The translations under genes and the position numbers were made by a program. The notes under the pieces are model-generated. The model was given only the letters and a program-made list of their open reading frames with translations, was not told the origin of the DNA and made no database searches. Shown here piece after piece: positions 1 to 13,256 of a stretch of DNA of 35,600 bases (the stretch's first letter is position 1; the number at the start of each line of letters is the position of its first letter). Source of the stretch: Chloroflexota bacterium (GTDB lineage Bacteria > Chloroflexota > Limnocylindria > Limnocylindrales > CSP1-4); assembly GCA_003165675.1 (NCBI GenBank), contig PMNU01000012.1:43545-79144 (forward strand), in the 5' to 3' direction.

Positions 1-251
1 TCGAGCGTCTGCCCGCGGCGGATCTCCCGGACGTCGACGTGGCCGCGGCGATAGCCGGACTGCCGGAACGGGAGCGGCTGGCGGTGACGCTGGTCTACGG
101 CCTGGGCTACCGCCAGGACGAGGCGGCAGAGCTGATGGGGGTTGCGAGCGGAACGGTCTACTCCAGCATCTGGCGGGCGAGGCGCAAGCTGGCGCGTCTG
201 CTGGCAGATGACGAGCCCGTCTCAGGGCCGATCGTGAGGAGTCCTCGATGA
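1..251 (+). CDS. RNA polymerase sigma-70 family (ECF-like) factor, C-terminal fragment
   Basis: The reading frame is open from the left edge (codons begin at base 3) and stops at TGA 249-251, so the N-terminus lies outside the window. The visible part is sigma region 4: LPERERLAVTLVYGLGYRQD followed by the helix-turn-helix EAAELMGVASGTVYSSIWRA and a basic tail, the typical -35-recognition module of ECF-type factors. The stop codon overlaps the ATG of the next gene as ATGA, which implies translational coupling to a membrane protein carrying an anti-sigma-like zinc motif. I infer a sigma/anti-sigma pair. Sigma region 2 is not visible, so the ECF subgroup cannot be judged. Confidence 0.88.
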   Translation, partial: ERLPAADLPDVDVAAAIAGLPERERLAVTLVYGLGYRQDEAAELMGVASGTVYSSIWRARRKLARLLADDEPVSGPIVRSPR

Positions 252-2695
252 GCAAGCTGAGCGATCGACTGGCGGCAACCATGCGTCGGTGGCACATCGA
301 CGAAAGGCGCCTCGATGAGATTGCGGCGGAGGCGTCCAGTGGGCCGCACGCCGAGTCGAGTGAGTCGGGCCTGGTCGCGACGTCGGCCGAGCTGGCCCAT
401 TTGCAGGCCTGTAGGCGGTGCCGAAGCCTGCTCGTTGGCTTCGGTCGGACGTCCGGCGTTCTGGCGGGCGTTTGGGCCGACCGGTCGATTGGGCGGAGGG
501 CCGAAATACCGAACGGAGCCGGTCGTGTCCGGCTTGGGCGGCCCACTCGGGTTGAAGCGCACGAGGGTCGGGGCGTCCCCCGGCGAGCGGCGATCCCGGC
601 GGCCGTGGCGGCGATTCTGGTTGGGGTGGTCGCCACGGCCGGGCTCTTGGTCCTGCGTGTCGGCGTCCAGCCCGCGTCGAGCGCCCCGGGAGAGTCTGCG
701 ACTCACGAAACTGCGCAGGTCACGGCGGGCAGCACGCCGCAACGCACGGGGCTCGTGGCGCGGCTGCCGCTGGGCGGGCAATTCTCATGGTCGCCGGACG
801 GCAACCATTTGCTCGTCTCCTTGGAATACGAGAGCGACGTCTACGACCGGTTCGGCAACCGGGAGTCTTCGTTCGGGCAATACGAAGGCTGGCTCGACGC
901 GACCCACGTCATTGCCGGCGACGGCCACGTGGCCGGAATCGATCAGCCGTACTCGGGCGGCCCACAGTCCAATTCGTGGGTCGTCGCGAGCGGCCACGGC
1001 GCCGCCGCGATTATCGTGGCTGTCCCCGGCTGCGTTGGAGACCCGATCATCGACTGGTACCGGAACGGCCAATACGTGAAGGCCGGGGAGCAGGCCACGC
1101 CTTATGGCTGGTCGCCCGACGGCAGCCTCTTGTTGCTCGGCCACATGAGTTGTTCGAGCGCCGATGGCGAGGCGAGCGGCTGGAAGGGCCGGGTGGACGT
1201 GGTTGACTTCGCTTCGGGACGGATCCTGGCGACGGCTCCGAACGTTCGCGGCCAGATGGCGTTCAACCCGTCGGCCACCGAACTCGCTGCGCAGTCGGAT
1301 GCGGATCTCGAGGTTGTCACCGTTGAAGGTGGCCAGGTTCGAACGATCACAGGCGCGCGCTTCCTCAGCTGGCTCGACGACAGCCATCTCTACTACATGG
1401 CGGGTACGTCCGTCATGTCGTTGGACCTGGCTTCGGGCTCGACCGGTACCGTCGTCGGCAGCGGCGATTGGCAGATTCCGTCTGCGGCCGGACCGCAGAT
1501 CGTCGTCGACAAGACCGGCGTCGCGCGCAGAATCGTCGGGGCGGACGGATCCACGCTGATCGACCTGTCGTCCGCCAGCTTGGCCGTGGCGCACATGCTG
1601 CCTTTGCCCGCCACGTTCTTGGAGCAGCAGAGGTGGTCGCCGGACGGCCGGATGCTGGCCATCGATTCGTTCGACGGCACCTCTCTTGCGCTGTTCTCGG
1701 TCACCGATCTGCCAGGCTCGATTGGCTCGGCGCTTCCGACGCCCATCGGCTCGCCGCAGACGATCGTGGAGCTCGACCGGATGGCATCGCCCTGGCCCGT
1801 CGGCCATTTCCTCTCGGACCCCAAACGCAACGCCTTCTGGTTCATCGGCGGCGACGCGGGCAAGACGATGGACCTTTACCGCTATGACGTTGCGACGGCG
1901 AAGCTGTCCATCACCGCCATCGAGGGCACCGTATACAACGAAAGCGACCCGCGAGATAGTCTGGCCATCGCGCCCGATGGCAGGCTTTGGATCGGCGCGG
2001 GGCTGGATCTGATCGTCTACGCCCCCGATACCGCCGACCAGACCAGTCTGACACTTCCGGCCTCGGGTCCGGATGTCCAGTCCGACCCGGCGCTCGGCCA
2101 GCCCGATCCATGGATCACCGGCATCGCCTTCGACGCCGCCGGCAACGTTCTAATCGCGCGCAATTGGGTGAGATCGCTCGCGCAGGTGGACACCTCGCTC
2201 CACGTCACGGGCCGCGTCGACGTGTCCGACGGATTCCCGATGACAGGGGGCCTGGTCGTGGCCGGAGGTGGAGCCTACGTGCTCGCGGATCCGGCGAGCG
2301 GGTTGTGCTTCGGCGTCGACGCGACGGGCACGGGCAAGCTGTCCAACACGAAGTTCCAGGCGTCGGGGCTGGCAGCGGTCGGCGACCGGGTGCTCGCCGC
2401 CGGTACGCCGCCGGGCTGGATCGACGCGAACGGCGGGGCGGCGATGATCGAGCCAGTCATGGCCTCGGCCGATCTGGTCGCGGCCGGCCCCGACGGCACC
2501 TCAGTGCTCTACAGCCAGGCGACTGGCGAGATGCAATGGCGCGACAAAGACGGAAAGGTGTCGGCCCAGGGCGTCTTCAGGGCCGGAACGGCGCCGCAGA
2601 TCGCCGCCCTCGGCTTCGACGGGCAGGGGCGGCAGTGGGCCGTGGAGTCGTTGGGCGGCGCCTACTCGCTGGTCAGGCTCAGCCTCGGCGCGTAG
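248..2695 (+). CDS. Membrane-anchored anti-sigma-like protein with extracytoplasmic beta-propeller
   Basis: 815 residues, starting at an ATG that overlaps the stop of the upstream sigma gene, with GAGGAG six bases before it. The cytoplasmic N-terminus (about 1-112) contains H51-x3-C55-x2-C58, the HxxxCxxC signature of zinc-binding anti-sigma (ZAS) domains. One transmembrane helix follows at about 114-138. The remaining roughly 670 residues should lie outside the membrane and show repeated TolB/WD-like blade motifs (FSWSPDGNHLLVS, YGWSPDGSLLLLG, RWSPDGRMLAIDS) and later SMP-30/NHL-like ones (IAPDGRLWIG, IAFDAAGNVLIA). The likely role is to hold the sigma factor and release it on an outside signal sensed by the propeller. 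The architecture is seen; the sensing role and the ligand are inference. The ZAS part is short, so it could also be a degenerate anti-sigma domain. Confidence 0.8.
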   Translation: MSKLSDRLAATMRRWHIDERRLDEIAAEASSGPHAESSESGLVATSAELAHLQACRRCRSLLVGFGRTSGVLAGVWADRSIGRRAEIPNGAGRVRLGRPTRVEAHEGRGVPRRAAIPAAVAAILVGVVATAGLLVLRVGVQPASSAPGESATHETAQVTAGSTPQRTGLVARLPLGGQFSWSPDGNHLLVSLEYESDVYDRFGNRESSFGQYEGWLDATHVIAGDGHVAGIDQPYSGGPQSNSWVVASGHGAAAIIVAVPGCVGDPIIDWYRNGQYVKAGEQATPYGWSPDGSLLLLGHMSCSSADGEASGWKGRVDVVDFASGRILATAPNVRGQMAFNPSATELAAQSDADLEVVTVEGGQVRTITGARFLSWLDDSHLYYMAGTSVMSLDLASGSTGTVVGSGDWQIPSAAGPQIVVDKTGVARRIVGADGSTLIDLSSASLAVAHMLPLPATFLEQQRWSPDGRMLAIDSFDGTSLALFSVTDLPGSIGSALPTPIGSPQTIVELDRMASPWPVGHFLSDPKRNAFWFIGGDAGKTMDLYRYDVATAKLSITAIEGTVYNESDPRDSLAIAPDGRLWIGAGLDLIVYAPDTADQTSLTLPASGPDVQSDPALGQPDPWITGIAFDAAGNVLIARNWVRSLAQVDTSLHVTGRVDVSDGFPMTGGLVVAGGGAYVLADPASGLCFGVDATGTGKLSNTKFQASGLAAVGDRVLAAGTPPGWIDANGGAAMIEPVMASADLVAAGPDGTSVLYSQATGEMQWRDKDGKVSAQGVFRAGTAPQIAALGFDGQGRQWAVESLGGAYSLVRLSLGA

Positions 2696-2708
2696 ATCTC
2701 CGATCGGG

Positions 2709-2723
2709 CCGGTGTGCCACCGG
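2709..2723. terminator. Hairpin between convergent genes
   Basis: CCGGTG (2709-2714) and CACCGG (2718-2723) form a short stem with a 3-base loop, in the 54-base gap between the convergent propeller gene and gltD. There is no T-run on either strand, so intrinsic terminator function is uncertain. Confidence 0.3.
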
Positions 2724-2749
2724 ATCGCCGTCGCCGGCGCGCCGCCGCC

Positions 2750-4231
2750 TCAATAGTCGGGCAGCACCGACTCGCCGAACATGAGGAACTTGTCAACGGC
2801 GCGGGCCGCGAGGCGCCCCTCGTTGATGGCCCAGACAACGAGCGACTGTCCGCGCGCGCAGTCGCCGGCGGCGAAGACGCCCGGCGTCGTGGTCATGAAA
2901 TCGTCGTCGTGGACGATGTTGCCGCGGTGATCGAGCTTGCAGCCGAACGCTGCGGGGAGCTCGGGCGCGGGTCCCGTGAAGCCCATCGCGATCAGGACCA
3001 GGTCGGCCGGAAGCGAACCCTCCGTGCCGGCGCACTCGTTCATCTCCAGTCGACCGCCGGGGGCGTGGACCCACTCGATCTCGACGGTCTCGATCGCCTT
3101 GACGTGCCCGCCCCCGTCGCCCACGAGCCGCCGCGTGTTGACGAGATAGCGCCGTGGATCGGCGCCCCACATGGCGGCGGCCTCTTCCTGCCCGTAGTCG
3201 ACCTTGTAAACCTTGGGCCACTGGGGCCACGGGTTGTCCGCGGTGCGCGTCTCCGGTGGACGAGGCAGGATCTCGAGTTGCACGACGCTCTTCGCACCCT
3301 GGCGGATGGCCGTGCCCACGCAGTCCGTGCCCGTGTCGCCGCCGCCGATGACGACGACGTCCCTGCCCGCGGCCGAAACCGGCGTCGCCGGTCCGCCGAG
3401 CAGGGCCCGCGTATTGGCGACCAGGAACTCCATGGCGAAGTGGACGCCCGCCAGCTCGCGGCCCTCGACCTTCAGGTCGCGCGGCACAGTGGAGCCGATC
3501 GCGAGGACCACCGCGTCATATTCCTTGACGAGCTTCTCGGCCGCGATGTCCAGCCCGACGGCCGTGCCCGTTACGAAATCGATCCCCTCGGCCTCGAGCA
3601 GCTTGACGCGACGGTCGATGACCGACTTGTCCAGCTTCATGTTGGGGATGCCGTACATGAGCAGGCCGCCGACTCGGTCGTCGCGCTCGAAGACGGTCAC
3701 GGCATGGCCGGCGCGGTTCAGCTGCGCCGCGGCGGCTAGGCCGGCCGGGCCGCTCCCGACGACCGCGGCCTTCATCCCCGTCCGGCTCAGGGGCGGCTCG
3801 GGCACCACCCAGCCTTCGAGGAAGGCGCGCTCGATGATCTCGTTCTCGATCATCTTGATGGTGACCGGAGGCTGGCTGATGCCGAGCGTGCACGAACCCT
3901 CGCATGGAGCCGGGCAGACGCGGCCGGTGAACTCCGGGAAGTTGTTCGTCTTGTGGAGCCGGATGATCGCCTCGCGCCACTGACCCCGGTAGACCAGGTC
4001 GTTCCATTCTGGGATCAGGTTGTGGATTGGGCAGCCCATTGCCAGGCCGTTGACCAGCTCGCCGCTGTGGCAGTAGGGGATGCCGCAGTCCATGCAGCGC
4101 GCGCCCTGGTCGCGGAGAGTCGCTTCCTCGTAGCCCGGGTGCGTCTCGCCCCAGTCCTTCACTCGCTCGAGCGGCGGCCGGACGTGGGCCGGCTCGCGCC
4201 CGAATTCCATGAAACCGGTCGGCTTGCCCAT
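2750..4231 (-). CDS. gltD: Glutamate synthase, small (beta) subunit
   Basis: 493 residues. It passes electrons from NADPH through FAD and iron-sulfur clusters to the large subunit, which makes two glutamates from glutamine and 2-oxoglutarate. The N-terminal ferredoxin-like region has the cysteine sets C46, C49, C54, C67 and C106, C110, C114, which ligate [4Fe-4S] clusters in the family. A Rossmann FAD site follows ([14 protein letters not shown]159-G161-G164), then an NADPH site ([12 protein letters not shown]) and the C-terminal FAD motif ([20 protein letters not shown]). The same frame stays open far upstream, but the true start is the ATG at 4231: it begins [10 protein letters not shown], lies two bases after the gltB stop, and gives the usual family length. 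It is the second gene of a gltB-gltD operon. Confidence 0.96.
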   Translation of the reverse strand: MGKPTGFMEFGREPAHVRPPLERVKDWGETHPGYEEATLRDQGARCMDCGIPYCHSGELVNGLAMGCPIHNLIPEWNDLVYRGQWREAIIRLHKTNNFPEFTGRVCPAPCEGSCTLGISQPPVTIKMIENEIIERAFLEGWVVPEPPLSRTGMKAAVVGSGPAGLAAAAQLNRAGHAVTVFERDDRVGGLLMYGIPNMKLDKSVIDRRVKLLEAEGIDFVTGTAVGLDIAAEKLVKEYDAVVLAIGSTVPRDLKVEGRELAGVHFAMEFLVANTRALLGGPATPVSAAGRDVVVIGGGDTGTDCVGTAIRQGAKSVVQLEILPRPPETRTADNPWPQWPKVYKVDYGQEEAAAMWGADPRRYLVNTRRLVGDGGGHVKAIETVEIEWVHAPGGRLEMNECAGTEGSLPADLVLIAMGFTGPAPELPAAFGCKLDHRGNIVHDDDFMTTTPGVFAAGDCARGQSLVVWAINEGRLAARAVDKFLMFGESVLPDY

Positions 4232-4233
4232 CG

Positions 4234-8865
<4,632 letters not shown>

Positions 8866-9186
8866 CTTGCGCCGTCCTCGCTCGACTATGCCGGAACGGT
8901 CACCACCGCCTCTCCCGCAGCGGCGACAGCGGTGCCTGCTCCAGAGCGGGAGCCATCTTCCGTCGCGGAAAGGCGAGTGTCGAATAGGGAGCGGCTCCAG
9001 GTCAAGTTTGGGAAGGTTGCGAATCGGTTACCGACCGGAGGAACGCGATCCGCCCGGCGGCTGTGGCGCGGGCTGCGGGCGACCGTCGTACGCCCCGGGG
9101 CGAGGGAATCGCGATAGACTTCCGAGGACTTCGCGGAGGCGAGCTGTCAACAAGGCCCGCCCAGGCATCGTCAGGGAGAAACGGCA
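8866..9186. other. Divergent intergenic region upstream of gltB and the 9187 gene
   Basis: 321 bases without a convincing gene; open frames here are antisense-type shadows with no initiation signal. On the plus strand, TAGACT (9115-9120) fits a -10 box for the downstream gene. On the minus strand, TTGACC is a possible -35 for gltB, with only a poor -10 partner (GACACT, 18 bases further). No riboswitch-like fold or obvious repeat was recognised. Confidence 0.5.
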
Positions 9187-10125
9187 TTGTCGCCACAGTC
9201 GCGCCGCGGCCGAGCCGCGCCAGGCAGCAATCGCAGTTCATCGTCTCGCAAGGCCGCCGACGCATCCCGCAAGCCGGCCACGCCGGACGCATCCCGCAAG
9301 CCGGCCGTAGCGGCCAGCGCGCCCGTCGACGCCCAGGCCGACGAGGTCGAGTTGACGTCCGCGGGCCGCGAAGACAGGCCGGTTCGGCGCAAGCGCCCCC
9401 TCGCCAGGGTCCAGCGCAGCTCGATGGGTCGCAACGCTTACGGCTATGTGAAGGCTTACGTCCCGCTCTTCATCGCGTTCGTGATTCTCTTTGCCGGGGT
9501 CTGGGCGTGGACCAGCTTTGGGCCGCACACGCCTACCCCGAAGGACAACTGGACGCGGATCGAGAACCTCTGGAAGCCAAAGCGAGACGCTGACCTGAAG
9601 GCCGTTTCGGTCGCGGTCGCGGACAACGACTTCACGTCTCTGCTGAGCTCGTACAAGTCCCTCGGCGCGGACACCAGGAGCTGGATGGACGATCTGTCGA
9701 AGGTCACGAGTTGGGACGACCCCAACGTGACGCCCGATCCGAACGCGTCCGCCACTCCGACGCAGCTCGTGCAGCAGCTGACCGGGGACGGAGACGCCGA
9801 GGCGGACTTGCTCCAGAACCAGATGGCGACGGCGAAGTCGATGGACGACCTGCTGGCGCTCAAAGACGACCTCAACGCCGACGACACGGCGGTCCAGGCC
9901 GACTACGTGGCTGCTCGAGCCGCGATTCCGGGGCTCACGCCGCTCCCAAGCGGGCAGCCTACTCTCGCACTGCCGTCCGGAAGCTTGGCCCCGTCTGAGT
10001 CGCCTGGGGCATCGGCCGCCCCGGGTGCGTCGGCTGCGCCGGGCGCGTCCCCGACTGCCTCCTCGAGCGCGACGCCCGCTTCGAGCGGCTCTGCCTCGCC
10101 CACGGCCTCTGCCGCGGCCAGCTGA
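9187..10125 (+). CDS. Single-pass membrane protein of unknown function
   Basis: 312 residues from a TTG start preceded by AGGGAG with an 8-base gap; an internal ATG at 9424 would remove the basic N-terminus and has no better signal. Residues 1-80 are basic and disordered, with a nearly exact tandem repeat (DASRKPATP then DASRKPAVA) that is also almost exact in the DNA. A transmembrane helix lies at about 91-110 (YVPLFIAFVILFAGVWAWTS). The outer part (about 115-265) is rich in D, L and A and reads as helical; the last 45 residues are a Ser/Ala/Pro linker with PGASAAPGASAAPGAS repeats. I do not recognise the family. The topology (basic inside, acidic outside) suggests an anchored extracytoplasmic protein. 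Confidence 0.75.
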   Translation: MSPQSRRGRAAPGSNRSSSSRKAADASRKPATPDASRKPAVAASAPVDAQADEVELTSAGREDRPVRRKRPLARVQRSSMGRNAYGYVKAYVPLFIAFVILFAGVWAWTSFGPHTPTPKDNWTRIENLWKPKRDADLKAVSVAVADNDFTSLLSSYKSLGADTRSWMDDLSKVTSWDDPNVTPDPNASATPTQLVQQLTGDGDAEADLLQNQMATAKSMDDLLALKDDLNADDTAVQADYVAARAAIPGLTPLPSGQPTLALPSGSLAPSESPGASAAPGASAAPGASPTASSSATPASSGSASPTASAAAS

Positions 10126-10223
10126 TCGGCTGGATCCGAGCCGCTGTAAACGCGAACCGGGACTGGTGGCGGACGGAACCGGAACCTCTCGCGACACCCG
10201 GGCCGGTACCGATGCCGCCACTC

Positions 10224-10229
10224 TAAAGT
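10224..10229 (+). promoter_or_regulatory. Possible -10 box for the HTH gene
   Basis: TAAAGT sits in an otherwise GC-rich gap. It would start transcription near 10236, leaving a leader of about 110 bases before the GTG at 10347. No matching -35 element is visible. Confidence 0.3.
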
Positions 10230-10346
10230 ACGGCTTGTGACAGTTGGGTGGAGTCTGTACGGTTCGCGTCGCTTCGGGTTCGGTACGGTCCCGATCGCGC
10301 AGGAACATCGATCGCCCCGCTTCATATGCAGACGCAGAGGGAACCC

Positions 10347-10541
10347 GTGGTTGCCATGGCCGCTAACGAACTCGGTCCGATGCTCACCGCGAGCGAAGTG
10401 GCGGGAATGCTTCACCTGCACGTCAACACGGTGAAACGACTCGGCGATCGAGGCGAGTTGCCCTTCTATCGTGTCTGCAAGCGTGGCGACCGCCGCTTCC
10501 GCCTCGAAGACGTGATGACGTTCCTCGAGAAGAATCGATAG
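10347..10541 (+). CDS. Small excisionase-type (MerR-like winged HTH) DNA-binding protein
   Basis: 64 residues from GTG 10347. The core (about 12-62) reads LTASEVAGMLHLHVNTVKRL, then GELPFYRVCKRGDRRFRLED and a C-terminal helix. This is the pattern of the HTH_17/excisionase family (BldC-like), in which a MerR-type winged helix reads DNA. The start is uncertain: AGAGGG (10336-10341) is 5 bases before the GTG and 14 before ATG 10356, and an ATG at 10326 or a GTG at 10248 are also in frame. No integrase, attachment site or phage gene is nearby, so it is more likely a stand-alone regulator than a recombination directionality factor. Targets are unknown. Confidence 0.8.
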   Translation: MVAMAANELGPMLTASEVAGMLHLHVNTVKRLGDRGELPFYRVCKRGDRRFRLEDVMTFLEKNR

Positions 10542-10690
10542 CCTCCCCGAAACCTCGGTTCGCCGGGACCCGCCCCTGGGCAGGTGCCCAATCCGGAGGG
10601 CCAGAGTCGTTTCTCCGATGGACTTCGGCGGAGCCGACCTGGTCGCCCGACGATGGAGCCGGCGACAACGGCAGGTGGAGTCCCCCGAGT

Positions 10691-10707
10691 GGGGCCTAGT
10701 GGGCCCC
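10691..10707. terminator. GC-rich hairpin between convergent genes
   Basis: GGGGCC (10691-10696), loop TAGTG, GGCCCC (10702-10707), placed just after the aminotransferase gene and downstream of the HTH gene. There is no T-run. It is a reasonable shared terminator by position only. Confidence 0.4.
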
Positions 10708-10717
10708 CGGCGCCACG

Positions 10718-12118
10718 CTAGGCCGAGGCGAGTGGCAACGAGCGCAGCCCCGCCCGGAACAGCTCCACGCCCCGGGCGACTTCGGCGGTCGTGACGTCAA
10801 TGGGGGGCAGGAACCTGATCACGTTGTGGTGCGTGCCGCAATTGAGGATGAGCAGCCCCTGGTCCGCACAGGCACCGATCAGCGCCTCGCAGGTCTCGGC
10901 GTCGGGATCGCGAGTGGCACGATCTTTGACCAGCTCGACGCCGACCATCAGGCCGCGGCCTCGAACGTCGCCGATTCGACTGTCTTCGGCCATGAGTGCC
11001 GTCAGGGCACCGTGCAGCTCGGCGCCGCGTTCGGCTGCATTGGCCACCAGGCCCGCCTCCTCGATCGTCCGCATGACGGCGATCCCGGCGGCGCAGCTCA
11101 CGGGGTTGCCGCCGAAGGTGGTTCCATGTGCCCCAACGCCCCATCGCTCCTGGAGCTCGCGGCGGGTTACGATCGCGCCGATCGGCATGCCGTTGGCGAG
11201 GGCCTTGGCCACGCAGATAACGTCGGGCACGATGTCGGCGTGCTCGAAGGCCCACATGCGACCGGTCCGAGCAATGCCCGACTGGATCTCGTCGCAGATG
11301 AGCAGAATGCCGTTCTCGTCGCAGAGGGTGCGCAGCTCGCGCAGGAACGAGGCGGGAGCGGGGTTGAAGCCTCCTTCGCCCTGAATCGGCTCGATGATGA
11401 TCGCGGCCACTGACGACGCCGGGATCTCATGCCCGAGCAGCGTCCGGAGGGCACCCATCGCACCGGCGGTAGCCGCCTCCTCGTCGTCGCCGAAGTAGCG
11501 GTAGACGTTGGGGAAGGGCGCGAGGTAGACCGATGGCAGGAGCGGTTCGTAGCCGAGCCGGTAGTTGATGCTCGAGCTGGTGACGGAGGCGGCGCCGAAG
11601 GTCCGGCCGTGGAAGGCGCCCCTGAAGGCGACGATGCCGGGCCGCCCGGTGACGCGGCGAGCGAGCTTGAGGGCCGCCTCGACCGCCTCCGTACCGGAGT
11701 TGCCGAAGAAGACCGTGTCGAGCGGATCCGGACAGACGTCGGCCAGCATGCCCGCGAGGCGGCCGACGGGCTCGAGGTAGCCGAGCGCGTTGCAGATGTG
11801 GAGCAGCTTGTCGGCCTGGTCCTTGATCGCGGCCGTGACAGCCGGATGGCGGTGGCCCAGCGAGGTCGTGGCGATGCCGCAGGCGAAGTCCAGGAAACCG
11901 CGTCCGGCCGAATCGTAGAGGGTGTGACCCTCGCCATGGCTCCAGCTGGTCTCGTAGTAGCGGCCCAAGATCGGCGACAGGTGCGGTGTGGAGATGGCCG
12001 CGTAGTTTCCGGCGACGGCGAGCGCGTCGATCTCGGCCGGAGTCAGGTCGCGGCCCGGCGCGCCGGCCGGGGCTACGGCGGCAGAGGCGTGGACGACTTG
12101 ATCCTTGGCGGTGTCCAT
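10718..12118 (-). CDS. Class III PLP-dependent aminotransferase (GABA/ornithine type)
   Basis: 466 residues from ATG 12118, with GAGGAG nine bases upstream (a GTG one codon earlier is the alternative). Family signatures in order: substrate/PLP-side DFACGIATTSLGHRHPAV, the PLP-phosphate loop GNSGTEAVEAALKLAR, EPIQGEGG, the cofactor aspartate in LLICDEIQSGIARTGRMWAF (D276), and the Schiff-base lysine K305 in VAKALANGMPIGAIV. Such enzymes move an omega-amino group (4-aminobutyrate, ornithine, acetylornithine, diaminobutyrate) to 2-oxoglutarate. No arginine-biosynthesis or GABA-shunt gene is adjacent, so the donor cannot be named from context; a catabolic GabT-like role is a guess. A -10-like TATACT lies about 60 bases upstream. 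Confidence 0.9.
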   Translation of the reverse strand: MDTAKDQVVHASAAVAPAGAPGRDLTPAEIDALAVAGNYAAISTPHLSPILGRYYETSWSHGEGHTLYDSAGRGFLDFACGIATTSLGHRHPAVTAAIKDQADKLLHICNALGYLEPVGRLAGMLADVCPDPLDTVFFGNSGTEAVEAALKLARRVTGRPGIVAFRGAFHGRTFGAASVTSSSINYRLGYEPLLPSVYLAPFPNVYRYFGDDEEAATAGAMGALRTLLGHEIPASSVAAIIIEPIQGEGGFNPAPASFLRELRTLCDENGILLICDEIQSGIARTGRMWAFEHADIVPDVICVAKALANGMPIGAIVTRRELQERWGVGAHGTTFGGNPVSCAAGIAVMRTIEEAGLVANAAERGAELHGALTALMAEDSRIGDVRGRGLMVGVELVKDRATRDPDAETCEALIGACADQGLLILNCGTHHNVIRFLPPIDVTTAEVARGVELFRAGLRSLPLASA

Positions 12119-12142
12119 CACGCGAGCTCCTCAGGAGAGACG

Positions 12143-12163
12143 GGTCGCCGGTCGATGGCGACC
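12143..12163. promoter_or_regulatory. Inverted repeat in the aminotransferase leader
   Basis: GGTCGCC (12143-12149) and GGCGACC (12157-12163) are perfect inverted arms around a 7-base spacer. It lies between the aminotransferase start (12118) and its -10-like box (12178-12183), so it would be in the 5' leader as an RNA hairpin or act as a downstream operator. Function is not known. Confidence 0.35.
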
Positions 12164-12177
12164 GGCGGGGCCTCCCG

Positions 12178-12183
12178 AGTATA
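12178..12183 (-). promoter_or_regulatory. -10 box for the aminotransferase gene
   Basis: On the minus strand this reads TATACT (five of six matches to TATAAT) in GC-rich surroundings, about 60 bases before the start codon. No -35 match is seen at 16-18 bases. Confidence 0.4.
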
Positions 12184-12395
12184 GAGGCGCGCGCCCCGTC
12201 GGCCGGCCCTCGAAGCCCGAGCGCGTCCTTGCGTCGAGTGGCAGCTGGCTCGTTCCGGTATGGGGCGCCGAATGTCCTGCTCGGTCCGGCGGAAGGGCGT
12301 AGGCTTAAGAAGCCGGGCCTGTGCCCCGTCATCTCGGCCGTCAGGACACAGGACAGCGGCAGGGGCGCACTACCTCACTCTGCCGGAGCGGGCTC

Positions 12396-13217
12396 GTGGA
12401 ACTGAGGGTCGCTCCACCCGAGGTCGCCGAGTTGGACAAGCGAAGAGGCACCGTGGAGCGGACGATTGTTGCCGTCGGCGACGAGAAGCTCAAATTCGAA
12501 GTCGACGGGAGGACGGTCATGGTGGCCACCAGACCGGCCGATGGCGATCGGATGGCCAGGCTCTTCGAGCTTGGAGTGGGCCCCACGTGGGACGATTCCT
12601 CGCCGATGAGCGACGAGGCCGTTACGGCCCTGGTTCGGGGCTTGATCGACGAAGCGGGGAAGAAGGGCGAACAGGCCGAGGTGCTCGGCGTCCCGCCCGC
12701 CGCGGCAGTCTCGTTCCCGAACGACTCGCGCATCTATGTGTCGCCGGTCGAACCTCTGTCCTTCTCCCTGCCGGGCTCGCCCACGGGCCTGGCCTTCAAG
12801 ATGGACGAAAGGGGCGACGGACACCTCTGGGCGCTTGGCGACGAGCGGATCCGGCTGGGCTCGGATGGCATGTGGTGGATCGTGAAGTCGCTCGTCGACG
12901 CACTCGTCGACCCTGTCACGACCTCCACATGGCCGCGCTTCCTGACCCTGGGCACTTCCCTCGGGGGGCCCGCGACGCAGGCCTCCCTCGAGTGCGGAGA
13001 CTGGGGCGTCGGGATCGTGTGGCGCAAGCTCCACAGCGGCCTCGTTAGCGACGTCCTGGCCGTGCAGGAGCTGTCCTACGAACGGGTAGAGGGATGGCTC
13101 CGGCTCCTGTGCCCGGTCCGGGATGATCTCGAGCGGCGGCGCGTTCACCGTCAGCGGCTGCGCCCATCCCGAATGGCCGAGAAGTGGGCTCGCGTCGTCG
13201 AGCGCTGGAGCGACTGA
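12396..13217 (+). CDS. Hypothetical protein, soluble, family not recognised
   Basis: About 273 residues from GTG 12396, which has GGAG seven bases upstream; GTG 12453 is a possible later start, and the frame also extends to 12321. Composition is that of a normal cytosolic protein: no signal peptide, transmembrane helix or cysteine cluster. A stretch around 70-90 (MSDEAVTALVRGLIDEAG) is helical. The C-terminal half is rich in tryptophan (MWWIVKSL, DWGVGIVWRKL, EGWLRLL) and ends in a basic helix. No catalytic motif was recognised. It is monocistronic, with a hairpin after the stop. The opposite strand is also open here, but the plus frame has the better start signal and composition. Confidence 0.62.
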   Translation: MELRVAPPEVAELDKRRGTVERTIVAVGDEKLKFEVDGRTVMVATRPADGDRMARLFELGVGPTWDDSSPMSDEAVTALVRGLIDEAGKKGEQAEVLGVPPAAAVSFPNDSRIYVSPVEPLSFSLPGSPTGLAFKMDERGDGHLWALGDERIRLGSDGMWWIVKSLVDALVDPVTTSTWPRFLTLGTSLGGPATQASLECGDWGVGIVWRKLHSGLVSDVLAVQELSYERVEGWLRLLCPVRDDLERRRVHRQRLRPSRMAEKWARVVERWSD

Positions 13218-13218
13218 G

Positions 13219-13239
13219 CTCGCCGTCAGTATCGGCGAG
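13219..13239. terminator. Bidirectional hairpin between convergent genes
   Basis: CTCGCCG (13219-13225), loop TCAGTAT, CGGCGAG (13233-13239) is a perfect 7-bp stem in the 39-base gap between two convergent genes. It has no U-tract, so termination would not be of the classic intrinsic type. Confidence 0.5.
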
Positions 13240-13256
13240 ACGCCAGCCGCCCCGAG

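Noticed and set aside
10347-10541. Phage or integrative-element excisionase
   Set aside because: No integrase, direct repeats or tRNA target are nearby, so the HTH fold alone does not support a mobile element.
12375-13148. Minus-strand 257-codon frame opposite the hypothetical at 12396
   Set aside because: Weaker composition and no ribosome-binding site; the plus frame has GGAG at a good distance and a terminator-like hairpin after its stop. Some doubt remains.
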